DNA from: Ramazzottius varieornatus
Taxonomy: Eukaryota; Tardigrada; Eutardigrada; Parachela; Ramazzottiidae
Direction: 5' to 3'
NCBI GenBank assembly: GCA_001949185.1
Contig: BDGG01000008.1
Coordinates: 1,485,648 to 1,549,647 of the forward strand
DNA length: 64,000 nt
Part shown: in pieces, positions 46,222 to 57,721 of the stretch
Numbering within the stretch: position 1 is the first letter of the stretch
Layout: every line of letters starts with the position of its first letter
Translations under genes and position numbers: made by a program
The notes under the pieces: generated by a model
Seen by the model: only the letters and a program-made list of their open reading frames with translations
Database searches by the model: none
What the model was told of the DNA's origin: nothing

Positions 46222-47691
46222 TCAAGTCTTTGAATATCGTGTCCCGAACATAGTTAGCGAAAACAATTACATGTCTGCACTTGAGAAGGGACCTACAGGA
46301 TATTAGTCCTTCCTGTCCATAGAGTTCTCATTCGGACTCAAACACGGGTTATTTTCCGGAGCAGACCATTGGGGACACAAGATCCATTGATGTTCCACCA
46401 TTTGAATTATGTTTTGTTCCCTCCTCTTAGCCACTATCATTTGCGCTATCACGGTGACAAACAAGAGATTACAATTCAAGAGTGCACTTTGGGTTTCTGG
46501 CTGCATTCTATGCTGGGAGCATGGAGTTCGAGTGTGCATAAAAGGGGAAGCAAATCTGTCCAACACTTCCCGCTTACAATCCATCACATACCCGTACAGC
46601 AATCACTTGAATCAAAGACTATACACAATTTCCCGTTGCGCTGCTTTCCCGAAAAATTCATTCGTGGAACCCTAGCTACATTTTCGTTGCATGCTCTTCT
46701 GTACATCTCGCTTTCAGCTGACCCAGTGTTCACCCAACACGTTACTTGATCCTCTGTTCTTTTACTTCCTCGTTACGAATACCAGCAAAATTTCAATGAA
46801 AAAGACTGCAAAACTAGAGCATATCGATCAGCGAGATGTCGCGATCGATCGTATTCATGGTCGAAAAGTATCGTCAGGCATCCTCACGTATCGCCGAACG
46901 TCGGCAGACGCCGCATATGAAATCGATTAAGCGATCCATATCAAACAAATCTTCCCTCGGCTATCACATTCAAAATTTTTGCCTAGGTCAACAGTCGCCA
47001 TTCCTGCCCATTTATACCATAATCAACCCACCGTATGGCAAGGCCGGCTTTTCACCCGCAGATCCCGGAGACTTACTATTGATCAAAGCATGACTTTGGG
47101 CATTGATTCTAGTGCAAATTGGTCTACGTCTGTCTGAAGTGGATTGTCGAAGCCGAAATTCCCTTTTACAATCTAACCACCTCCGTGTGTCTCGCATCTT
47201 CCGTAGAATACTCTTTGGGCGTACATGTTGAAGAGATACGAATATTTGGAATAATTATAACGCGGAATGTAGAGGGTCCAGGCAGACGGAAAGAGTTTGA
47301 ATGTTGACCAAGCTGGCGCATTCTGTCAACACAACAGCTATGTCAACATATACAGTCCTGCTGATTGACCACTGGTCAAGCCTGTATAGTTTTGACACTT
47401 GAACAGGGGGAGATTTACTGAAGTGCAATATGCTACTCTGTACTTCGGCAAATAGGCGTGCTACAAGCGGAATAAGCCTGAGAACCTTTTTGAGCCTGTG
47501 CATTCCGTGATAATTGCAGGAAATAAAGCTCGATGTTAAACTCATCCTGTAATGAATAAGCCCTCGTGCTATGTGGGCTTTAATATATATGGTCTATGAG
47601 CCTCGGATGTCCGTTGACTACGACGCCTGAAGTTTTGGAGCTCATACTGGCCGTCCTGCTGCTACATGGGTCCTTCGCCACCATTACGCGG

Positions 47692-47893
47692 AACTTGGGC
47701 AAATAGAAGTGAACCAGATCGTTGTCTCAAGTGGCGCACGTTTCCATTGTTGCTGGTTATAGATATGCGCTACTTAGAGACGACCTTTTCGAGTTGTCCT
47801 GCTTTTCACAAGTGGCGCACGTCTGCGATGTTGTGGACCAAGCGGGTGCGCCACTGTGGTGAAAAGTATTGTTCAAAGCATTTGTCCACTTCT
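47692..47893. repeat. Two adjacent palindromic MITE-like copies (9 and 10)
   Basis: The first copy (about 47692-47790) has ACTTGGGCAAATAGAAGTGA, CCAGATCGTTGTCTCAAGTG and GGCGCACGTTTCCATTGTT. The second (about 47805-47893) has CACAAGTGGCGCACG, GGGTGCGCCACTG and GCATTTGTCCACTTC. They may be one copy nested in or fused with another. Confidence 0.65.
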
Positions 47894-49999
47894 CACGTTG
47901 TGCGCCGTGTCGATGTAAAGGTGGGTCGTGTATGGAAAGGAAAAAGCCTCATATGGCGATGCCAGGATACAATACGGGAGTCATTACTTGACTAAAACGA
48001 ACTATGATCGAACGATGTGGCAGTTGGTCAAGCTTGAAATGACAAGGCTTGGCATATCAAGTATAGCGACGCAGCATCGCGCAGCAAGCTCTCTATGACA
48101 GCTAGCGCTACATAATTGCGAATCATCAGGAATAACAAGTTGCCGACATTATTTTGTCGTTGGTGAAGACAGTCATGCGTGCGAGCCATAGGAATTGAGA
48201 AATTATGTTCGCGTAATGCTCTTTACATTGACATTTCAGCGGCATATCAAAACGTTATTGGTTCTTTTCAACGATATTCTGACTTTTGACATCTCCAAAG
48301 GGTCATCACAGTTTGGCATGTTTGTTGCATTGAACGAACGACATGCATAATTACGACACTTGCTTATGGTCTTTTAATTCCGGTTGATTTCTGCAACGTG
48401 TACCGGTAAATACAAGGTGCATATTGTCGTATCCGGAGCGTACGGACGCATGGGGTATAATTCTATCAGCTGGTCACCGTCACGCTAGGCTAGCTTAGCT
48501 TGACCTGCGCGTTTGTGTCGGCCCAGTGCACAATGCTGACTACACATAAACTATAAGCAGAAATTATGTTTGATTTTCTCAAGGGATATTATTATCATGT
48601 TTCGGTCGTTAGCGTCAAGGTGTGCAGTTTTTGGGCAGTGGTGTGGCCAACCAAGGGAAACGAAGCAACAAAGATTGATGTGTGGAGCCGAGGCCGGATA
48701 TGTCTGCAGGCCCGCTTGCTGGCCTGAACAAGATAGACGACGAGTGATTTAGGCGGCGAAAATATTCCGCGCTCCGTTTGCCTGTATCCACAATTAAAAC
48801 TGCGTTAAAAGATGATTGCGGCTGAGGCAGAGAGTTCGGTCCAGCGTGACGACTTTGACGGCTTGCACTGTCACTCCATCGTCACTCGCTTCCTGATCGG
48901 CTCTTGGCCAGAACCGCAATGTCTCCTGTTAGAACTTCAAGCACGACACATCTCTTCCCTTTTTTAAAAGTATATTAAAAGACCGAACGAATTTTTACTG
49001 GAAGGGAACAAAATTGGAGGCTAAAGAAATTTGCGCCCAAAACAGAATGTTGATCGGGTCCTCGGCCAGTTCAACGATTCAGAAGATCAAAAACGGAGCG
49101 TGCGATCACTCGTACACCGCCTTATATGCCGAACGGTAACGCGACTACCGCTCAAAGAGCATCCCAGACGGATTTTGACCAGAGCTATGTTATGTCGTGT
49201 CTTTTTGGTGTTGACAAGTGCTATCAAGTGGAAGAAGTGCAACCCTGCGTGACTCAAGTATTCATCTGCCTAGCTCAGACCGTTTGTCTTATCCATAACG
49301 GGTCGCAGATCTGAAATTGGATCAAGGAGATAAGACTACTCCAAAAATTACCTTTTGATATCCAAAAAAAACACAAATATAACAACGGGAAAGGCGGCTA
49401 ACTCATGACGGCAAAATAGGCGTATCGACACTTCAGGTACACAATTCTGTCATGCCAATTAAACTCTAATTTACTGGCAGTTCATCACATAAAATGGGTT
49501 GGGCATTGCTAGTTGAAGCTGTTGACGTTCGGATAATAATCTTTTAAAATGGGACATGAAGCCCAGTGTGTCGTCCTTCGTGGAGGGATGCTGCGAACAA
49601 CAAGCCAAGGAAGCCACATGGCGCCAAATTGCCATCCCTTGAGGCATCTTCGTACTCCGCCGTGCTGACAGCCTCGCTCACCACCCACTTGCGCACGGCC
49701 AACACCCGTATCTCACCGTGACCACCTACTTGTCAATGACCGGGTCCATCTTCAGTCTTGAATACGATGACATACCGTTGAGATTTTGACGGTAAAACAA
49801 TTTGCCTAAATGAATTTTCTGGACGTCGCCCACAGGCTTCCCTGTGTGATGAAGAGGACCACACCCGGCTTTTCTGGGTTCCCATGGCCTACAACGCATG
49901 GAGCTTTCCTTTCGGGGGTTCGTGGCTTACTTTCCATTGCGTTCTTCATCAATCCGAATAATCCGCCGCATAGAGTGATGCTAAAACTGATGAAATGGG

Positions 50000-50114
50000 A
50001 GCTGAGCAGATGGACTCATCCAGCTCGTCTGTGCAAGTGGCGCAGGCTTCGAGCAGGAATAACGAGAACGTGCGCCACACGAGATAACGATCTGCTTCAA
50101 TTCGTTTGCCCGGT
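50000..50114. repeat. Palindromic MITE-like repeat, copy 11
   Basis: GCAAGTGGCGCAGG and ACGTGCGCCACACGAGATAA flank a short loop (GGAATAACGAG). The right end is CGATCTGCTTCAATTCGTTT-GCCC; the left end is decayed. Confidence 0.6.
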
Positions 50115-50129
50115 TGCAAAATATCGGCT

Positions 50130-53100
50130 GATGTCGTATGAGAGACTTCAATTCGTGCTTTACTGAAACAGAGTCAGTGCCTGTAAGCGAAGACCCAGTA
50201 CCATCTCGAGAAATGGTGGCAAGTCAATCTTGGTAATGATCGAGCTTAGCTAGAGGGAGAAATGTCGCTGTCCATTCTAATTAAAGTTTTAGCACGGAAA
50301 CCTTGCCAAATGGAAGTGACGGTCAGGCACGCCTGCGGACCGTCGAGCCATTTAGTGGGGCCGAGAAAGTCGGAATGCATGTTAATATCCACAAATATCC
50401 CGATGGAATGTTTTTTTTACGGTCAACCTTGTTTGTCCTTCTTTACAGTGTGGCTCTCTACTGGAGCGGAATGCAAAGAACGTTAACCGCCTTCGCTAAA
50501 CTCAAAGTAGGAATACGTAGTCTTACTGCTGACTAAATAAAGATTAATTAGCTTGATCAAAGCACTTCCCCACTGAACGTAAAAACAACTGCAGTGACCC
50601 CATGCACTCCTTTTAATTGTTATGAGAGCTCGATCCCATCTTGGAGTCCTTAGGCTGCCTTCTAATGGAGCATTTGGTTGTGATTCGTATAAGTTATGAC
50701 AGGGACACTCTCGAAAACACGATTAATGCCTGACAAGTATTCCTCCTCAAATGGATCTGGGGGAGGGGAAAAAGTGACCTGGATTTAGGCGAAGGCCGGC
50801 TAGCTGACTTGATGTACAGTAATCCTTCTTTCCTAGTGGGGGGACTGGTCTTTAGTACCCCCTCAGACAAAGTTGCTTAATCTGACAGCTGGAACGTTAA
50901 AGCAGGCTGTTAAATCAAGATTGGCCTTTGATACTGATTTGTCATCCTTTTTCTCGTTAACTTTAGCTTGCGCTGGGATATACTACATTCAACTGCAAAT
51001 CCTGTCGAACACCGGGCCTGGTCATTCGCAGGTTCTTGCCTTCGTCATCGTTATAATGTGTTCTCCGTAAACACAGAATGGTAAAGAATATTCGATCAGT
51101 ATTCATTGCGGTGATTACAAGACAAACTTTTCTATAAGATAGTGGAGAGATTGGTAGATTGGTGGTGTTAGATATGCAGTGGCATATTAGATTACGCAGC
51201 CGCATCATGTACAACGATACAATGCATTCTTTGATATTCCTCGTATTCAGCGATGAGGTTACTGTGAGCTTCAAACTGTGTCTTTTACAAAAGATGAGGC
51301 ATGATTCGTTCGGGCGTATGGTAATCAAACTCAAAAGGATTGAATCAACCTATTGATAGGTCCGGCTTGATCTCTTGATTGGCCTGGTAGAGTGTTAGGG
51401 TCGCCGAAGCGCCACCTGCAGGGAGATTAGAGAAGGGTTTCCGGCATGTTTCCGTGTGTTCGATGATATCATCTGTGTCGAACAAGGATGTTGTTAATTT
51501 ATAATAGATGAGGTTACGTCGACGAATGTTCCCAAATATACACAGCCTAGCGAACTCTGTATGTTTTGTAACGAGGCTGACCACATGTACTTGTATATGG
51601 GACGGATAAATATTTTGATATTGCGGTCAGTATTGCGATTAGGAAGGAAACTTGTTACGTGTGGCCACGGTGTAGCTTAAAAAGGTTGCGCGATGATGAA
51701 GATGGGAGATTGGGTGTACATAATGTATATTGCTTCCACACTGCTATAGCGTCTGGCAAGCGCGTCACTTTGGTACATCAACTACGAAGCCTAATCTCCG
51801 TGCTTGAACCTTCCAACAGCCTGGTCCAACAGCTTTAAGTGCGGCTATGAAATGGTCGGCGTTCTTCACAAGTCAATTGCGCCACGAAGAAAGAAGGCCT
51901 TCCTTTCCATACTTTCCACATCCAAAACAACAGCGTTGAGGCGTAAGTATAGGGTAGCGACTCTAGCGAGAATCGAAGGGCGTCTTGCCTCACCGGAGCC
52001 GCGCAACCACCAGCTGGGCTCCAAAACTAAATTGAGAAGAAAATCATATATACATATGTCGCATCGGCCTAGCCAGCCAGCGAGCAAAGCGACTCTTTAC
52101 AAGCTGTAAAAGCCAACTGCGAAAAGACGATGATGATTTTTCCTTTCTTGTCTTTGCCGCGAAGGCAACGCTGGCATGGGCAGTGCGTGTTCCTTCAAGA
52201 ACACGTTTCACCCATTTAAATTATTATTTTGTTTTCCGGCCTTTGTGTAATGCGGGTTTTCCACCGACTTTCAAATGACTCACGGTGAAGAAGACACGAA
52301 GGAAAACTGGAAAAGTCACACTTTCTGTCGAGCTTAACTGTCAGTTCGGTTCTTTGTGTTGTCTCACGCGGCGGAAGTCGCAGACAGAAAAGAGCTTCCG
52401 AAGACAGTCTACAAAGGTCCAAGGTCGATCGATTGATTCTTCCTGGAATGAAATGCGCTTGTGAATGGGAGGACTCCAACGGACTATGCGCCGTGTTCGA
52501 CGAGGTAAGAATGGATATTCGTGCATGATAAAAGCGTCGTAAAATCGAATTTATGTGGATTATAAAGGCGCTATTGTTTGAGAGCTGGCTATGATTTCTC
52601 AACACCCATTTTTATGACTGGGGTATTTGTAAGAAGATACCGCGACACCACGAATGATGAATGTCAATGTCAGAAACGTGTGAGAAAATCATTATGGAAT
52701 TTGGCAGTAGCAAGATAACTGGCAACCATGGCTCAACTCGATAATGCAATGCCGGCTCGGACGGCCAATGCACGAGCGAGCTTGTAATTGAAATTAGCTT
52801 TCAAACTGTAAAGCATGAAAGAAGATGATTGTTATCGATCGGCCTTCGATAGCTTTAATTGGGCAGGGATTAATCGCCCATCCAAATTGGTCGGCCCATC
52901 TGCCATCACAATAGTTGAGAGTCGGTTGGGACCAACATGCAATGGTTCAGCAAACCGAAAGAATTTTAACATGGGACGACATTTTCTCATCGTGACCGAA
53001 AATTCCAGGCTTTTCACATTTGAATAATTAATTTTGGCACTATTTAGCCGGTTTCAAAATATGCCAAACTGCCCTTTCAAGCACGCCATATTCAGCTGTC

Positions 53101-55860
53101 CCGCAAAAATTTTGTTTGAACCACTTCGTCTTGTTAGGTCTTAGTCGTAGGAAGGACGACATCTGTGTTCTTCACAAGTAAAATAACTTTAATGTGCAGA
53201 TGATATCCTGGCTTAGGCCTAATCTTGGTTTCCATCGCCAACCTTCCAAACTGTACATGCACTCCGAAGGCAGGTCTTGCTACAGGGTGGGACAGATGGA
53301 ACCCGTCTAAGGACCTTCATAAGGAAGGCAGGAAGGAAGAGTGAAAGTTAACGAGTACGTAGATGGATGGCAAAAGTTGGTTACATGTTGGATATGCATA
53401 TGTGTCATTTTAGAACGCCACACATGATGGTGTGCCAAAATATTGAAATTATAGGCAGAATAGGCGCACGATTAAGTAAACAAGCGGCTTTGAGATGACA
53501 GCGCTGGTCAGCATCGAATTGCCATCATGACTAAGTTAACGGGGATCCTGCCATCACATGCAGCTGGATCTAAAGGATACCCTGACAGCCAAGGATGTAC
53601 TGATTTGGGTCTTGACAGACACGCCAGTCCATCTAAATCGGATCTAAATTTAGGAGCATTCCCCACAGGCAATGTGACTTATTCTACCAACGCCACAAAT
53701 CTCTGAATGACCTCACTTTTGAGATTTGGGAAATGTGGCTTGGAAGACTGCCAAGCTGGCTCGTTTAGAGGAAGTAAATGTTCTAACAAAATTTCCATAG
53801 GTTCGACCTCGCCGGTACAGCGACTGAGCCGGTCGAACCAGCGCATTGTGCCGAAAAGGTTAAGCATACCGGCATGCGTGCGAGAGCTATTCTACCCTCG
53901 TTTAGTAACGTATTGCTCGGATAATATTTTGCGGCTTAAGTCAACATAGGGCCACGACATATCTGATGGAGACGTCTTTACTCCGCACATACAAAGCGCA
54001 CAGCAGAAGCAATTTGTAGCTATTGAGCTGCCACGTCGTCGGGCTTTTGCCGTCAGATATTTGTTTAATCTGGCCAATATTGAGGCTGATTTCTGCTTCG
54101 ATAGCCGGTTGGACTGGTTCAGCTTCTGTGTCGAGAGGGATATAGTCGTTATCGTTGGCTGTTTGTCCACAACAATGAGCGATACTAAAATAACATGCCG
54201 ATATCCCTCTATAACCGATTCTTCACCGTTACTACCACCCAAAGCCTCTTTCATAATGCTGTTTGCCATCAATCAAATGATCGAAGAAAGTTTTTCCACA
54301 ATAGGTTGCTTTCGTGTTTGAAGGAAGAACCACGAACCATACTGTTGAAGAATGGCGTGGATCTAATGCGTGACACTGTACGTTTCTGAAGGCTGCTAAC
54401 TTCAATATACACGTACACGTGTGCTAGACTTCTTTTTTTGTCTTAAATTTTTCGAAATACTGTATAATACCTATGCAATGTAGAATTTATCTGCATTGCT
54501 GCAAGAGATATTCGAAAATAGACACAAGCATGAATGTAGCCAGGTTGAAAAGCGGCCTTCTGGGAAAGGTCGCGAGGGTGAAGTGAAGATCCGGTTAGGG
54601 TGAAGAACTGGAGTGATCTGTGATGGCCTTTAGGCAGCTCTCTTTATGGTACTGTGTGAGTAATTAATTGTATCATGGGTGTTGAGTAAGGAAAATAAAC
54701 ACAATGAGTAGGAGCACAAACCGTCAAAAGCCGTGGCAAAGCACTTGAAAGAAGGTTCAAGTGGCCTCAGCATTAGGCCGCATCAAATGCCGATGCTTTA
54801 TTCAAACAGCCGACAAAAAGCGTCCAGTGACAACAAAAAAGCGCTGCCCATGTGTCAAAATGGCTGCCGGTCCTCCTGTACTTTGCCATCTACTCGACTA
54901 CGATCGCCTTTGGGCGACTTATTGTGACAAGCGTTCTATTCAGCAAGAATTACTCCGCTATTTGTGTGATCCTATTTTTTCACATCACGCATACATGTGC
55001 AGTACGTAGAGCAATCTGACGCGACATGACAGGTGTACAGGTGCATTCGTTTTGTGGCGTTAGAGGCGCAGTTCTTGGATCGTCGCAAGGCACTCACCTC
55101 TTCCGCGAAAGCACTGATTGAAATATAATTGGGGCAGGAAAATTGCAGACCCGAGTTCAAATTAGCGTGCAAAGGTGGGCCCATGTTTGGACAATCGTGC
55201 CTAAAAATAGCTCGAATATCAATATTAGCTCAAGCAAAGGTAGGAAATTTCGGCGAAAATTATGGTGGCATGGATTTTTATTGATCTGGAGAAGGTTGGA
55301 CATTGAGCTAGTTAATAACAGAGGACCAGGACTGAGGAAGGAGTGTACCGGGCTGTAATGACAGAGCACGCTGCATAGTACGACGACCTATTAGAGCGAT
55401 GATTGCCACTTGATGGCCTGTATGCTTACTGTAGTAATTAATTATGAAATATATCGACATGTATTTTGCACTCGACAGCTTTGCCTGTCCAAAAACCTGA
55501 TGGCATCACACTAGCTTGAAGTTGGTCTTTCGGTCTTTCAGGCTGTCGAAGAAACGCAACACAAGCTTACGCGTGCTCGTCGTTGAAACTGTTGAGTGCC
55601 GTGTTTTAAAAATCATATTTTACACACAAAGTGACAAGCTAACCACTTGATACACTAGAAACAAACAGACATGATCAGTGATGAAAAATGACTGTATGGA
55701 CATTAACGAGTTCTTCGCTCCATTGCCGTACTACAAAACGTCCCTTCTTTCGCAAACACTAAAATAGACCTATTTTGAGGAAGCAGCTGGACAGGCCGAC
55801 GAGTAATCGTTTAGAGATCCGTCATCTGGACTGCGTTATGACCACCTAAAGATGGCCCAA
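50130..55860. other. Gene-free DNA
   Basis: No gene is supported. An ORF at 53892-54272 (-, 126 codons) has a plausible mixed composition but no family motif, no splice support and no promoter. A short GGAAGG-rich run lies near 53320-53340. Confidence 0.4.
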
Positions 55861-55877
55861 GTATCTTTGCCCGTAAA

Positions 55878-56035
55878 TGGGAGCTGGGCGCACAGAACGT
55901 ACGAGAGATATTCGAAGTGGCGCACAGAACGTACGAGAGATATTCGAAGTGGCACACGTTTCTATTGTTATTGGCTAGGTGGGTGCGCCACTCAGAGTGG
56001 CAATTTCGTGCGTCTCGTTTGCCCAGCTTTCGAAG
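55878..56035. repeat. Palindromic MITE-like repeat, copy 12, with internal duplication
   Basis: AAGTGGCACACGTTTCTATT, GTTATTGGCTAGG, GGGTGCGCCACTCAGAG and TCGTTTGCCCAGC are recognisable. The left half contains a perfect 32-base tandem duplication (55889-55920 and 55921-55952). Confidence 0.7.
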
Positions 56036-56039
56036 ACCG

Positions 56040-57700
56040 GTCGACCACCCTTCACGAGCCGTCTGATCAACACGGCGCACTACCATGTTTTCCATGCCGA
56101 TACACGTCATCCGAAATCATCATTGCCGGCAATATGACAGAAACGTGTCAGGATGTGAAGAGGCCCGTTGAAGCGTGAGGTTATCGCGATGAAAGTTCGC
56201 GGGTTATGATTATACCTTGGTTGCCTTATCGCGTCTTCAATAGCCGTCACTATCGACTTGCTATCTTACGGCCCCTTAAGTGATACTTGAGCCATCCACC
56301 TGGTCGTATTCTTCTTTTATCATCAAAAGAACTTTAGCGAAATAGCCCACAACTACGAGTGAGTTGCTATCGCAAATCGAACGTCAACACGTCGAAAAGT
56401 GTCAATAAAATCTATCGGCTTTTGCTATCGAGAAAAATAGCAGAAAATCCCCATCATGAAAAGCTCCACCTTCAGGCCGAGAGATTTTGAAACCCTGTGA
56501 CGTCAGCGAACTACAGACGTTATCGCACTGCATAGTCTGATAACAGTGAGTGAAAACTTTCGACGATTTAGAATTCGAATTCCGTCACGCGCCTAGTTAT
56601 AATATTTTTCCCTCTTGCAGGGTTGGAAGATTGACTAAACGAAAGATCGTTCGCCTAGGTCACCGGAAACTGGATATGGATACCGCACTTATTTTACACA
56701 CCATGAACAGCCTATTCTTCTCCTGCTTGACCTCTTAGGCTATGTCATAAACAGTTTGGTGAAAGGTACCGGAAATGGACGACAAAGACTGCGAAGTCGA
56801 AGTTGTGTTTGCCGAACCCCGATAATTACAAGCTGACAGCGGGGATGGACCATGCTGCTTGCGAGAAGGCGACGTGGAGCTCGTTTCCCTGTTCCATGCC
56901 AATTGAAAGCAGACACGGTCACTTCTCTCCAGGCTCCAAACAGAGATTAATTATAGTTCCGGCCGCAACGCAACACTTCGCCATGGACATGTGCTCATCC
57001 TAAATGCATAAATGGCCAATCTTCTTCCTGCCGAGAGGCGACCTCGTGTGAAGAGCTGAAGAGAACAGATCTGTCACGGTGAAAATGTCCCTGTGCGTGT
57101 CATATCCATCCTTAATCCTTTCGCCCACAAATTCCAAATTTCACTTTTGTAATCTTTTTGTATTTCCATTCAACCGTCATTTCAACTCTTTCTTCCCTGC
57201 CAGTCGTGTAACTTATTTATTTTTTAGAGCATTTCCGATATCATATTCTACTGAGTTTCGACACTCTCGATTTCGTACTGTACATTTTATTTTCCCATGA
57301 ATATTCTGTCATTGACAAAATCAGCTTCATTGTGATCTCCATTTCGAGTAACCCATTAATTTCTGTGCCCGTCGATTTCACACTTCCCTTTTGTTTTACT
57401 CTATTTTGTGGTACATCTCGTCTGCTGAAAAACAGGTCGGCACGATTCGTGTTAATAAAAATGAAACATGTTCAGTATTAAACTTGAAGGCTGTGTCGGC
57501 TGGCGGAAGAATTTCTATACAAGAGGAATCGAAGCATACATTCCGGGCAAATCACAGATTGAAGCGTAATGGCACATGGAATATTTTTGGAGCTTGTAAG
57601 GTTTGGACCGAAAGAGCGAGGAATATTCACAGGGACACAAGTCAGAAGTTTTTGAAGCAATAAAATATCAAAGCGAAGCTATCTTTGCAGATGAATGAGT
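56040..57700. other. Gene-free DNA downstream of calpain-7
   Basis: Nothing coding is supported. The stretch includes the presumed 3' end of calpain-7 near 57600-57720 (minus strand), for which I found no clear AATAAA. Confidence 0.4.
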
Positions 57701-57721
57701 AATACATAGATTATACAGAAA

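Noticed and set aside
53892-54272. A 126-codon minus-strand ORF with mixed composition
   Set aside because: No motif, splice signal, promoter or repeat context supports it, and length alone is not convincing in a gene-free region.
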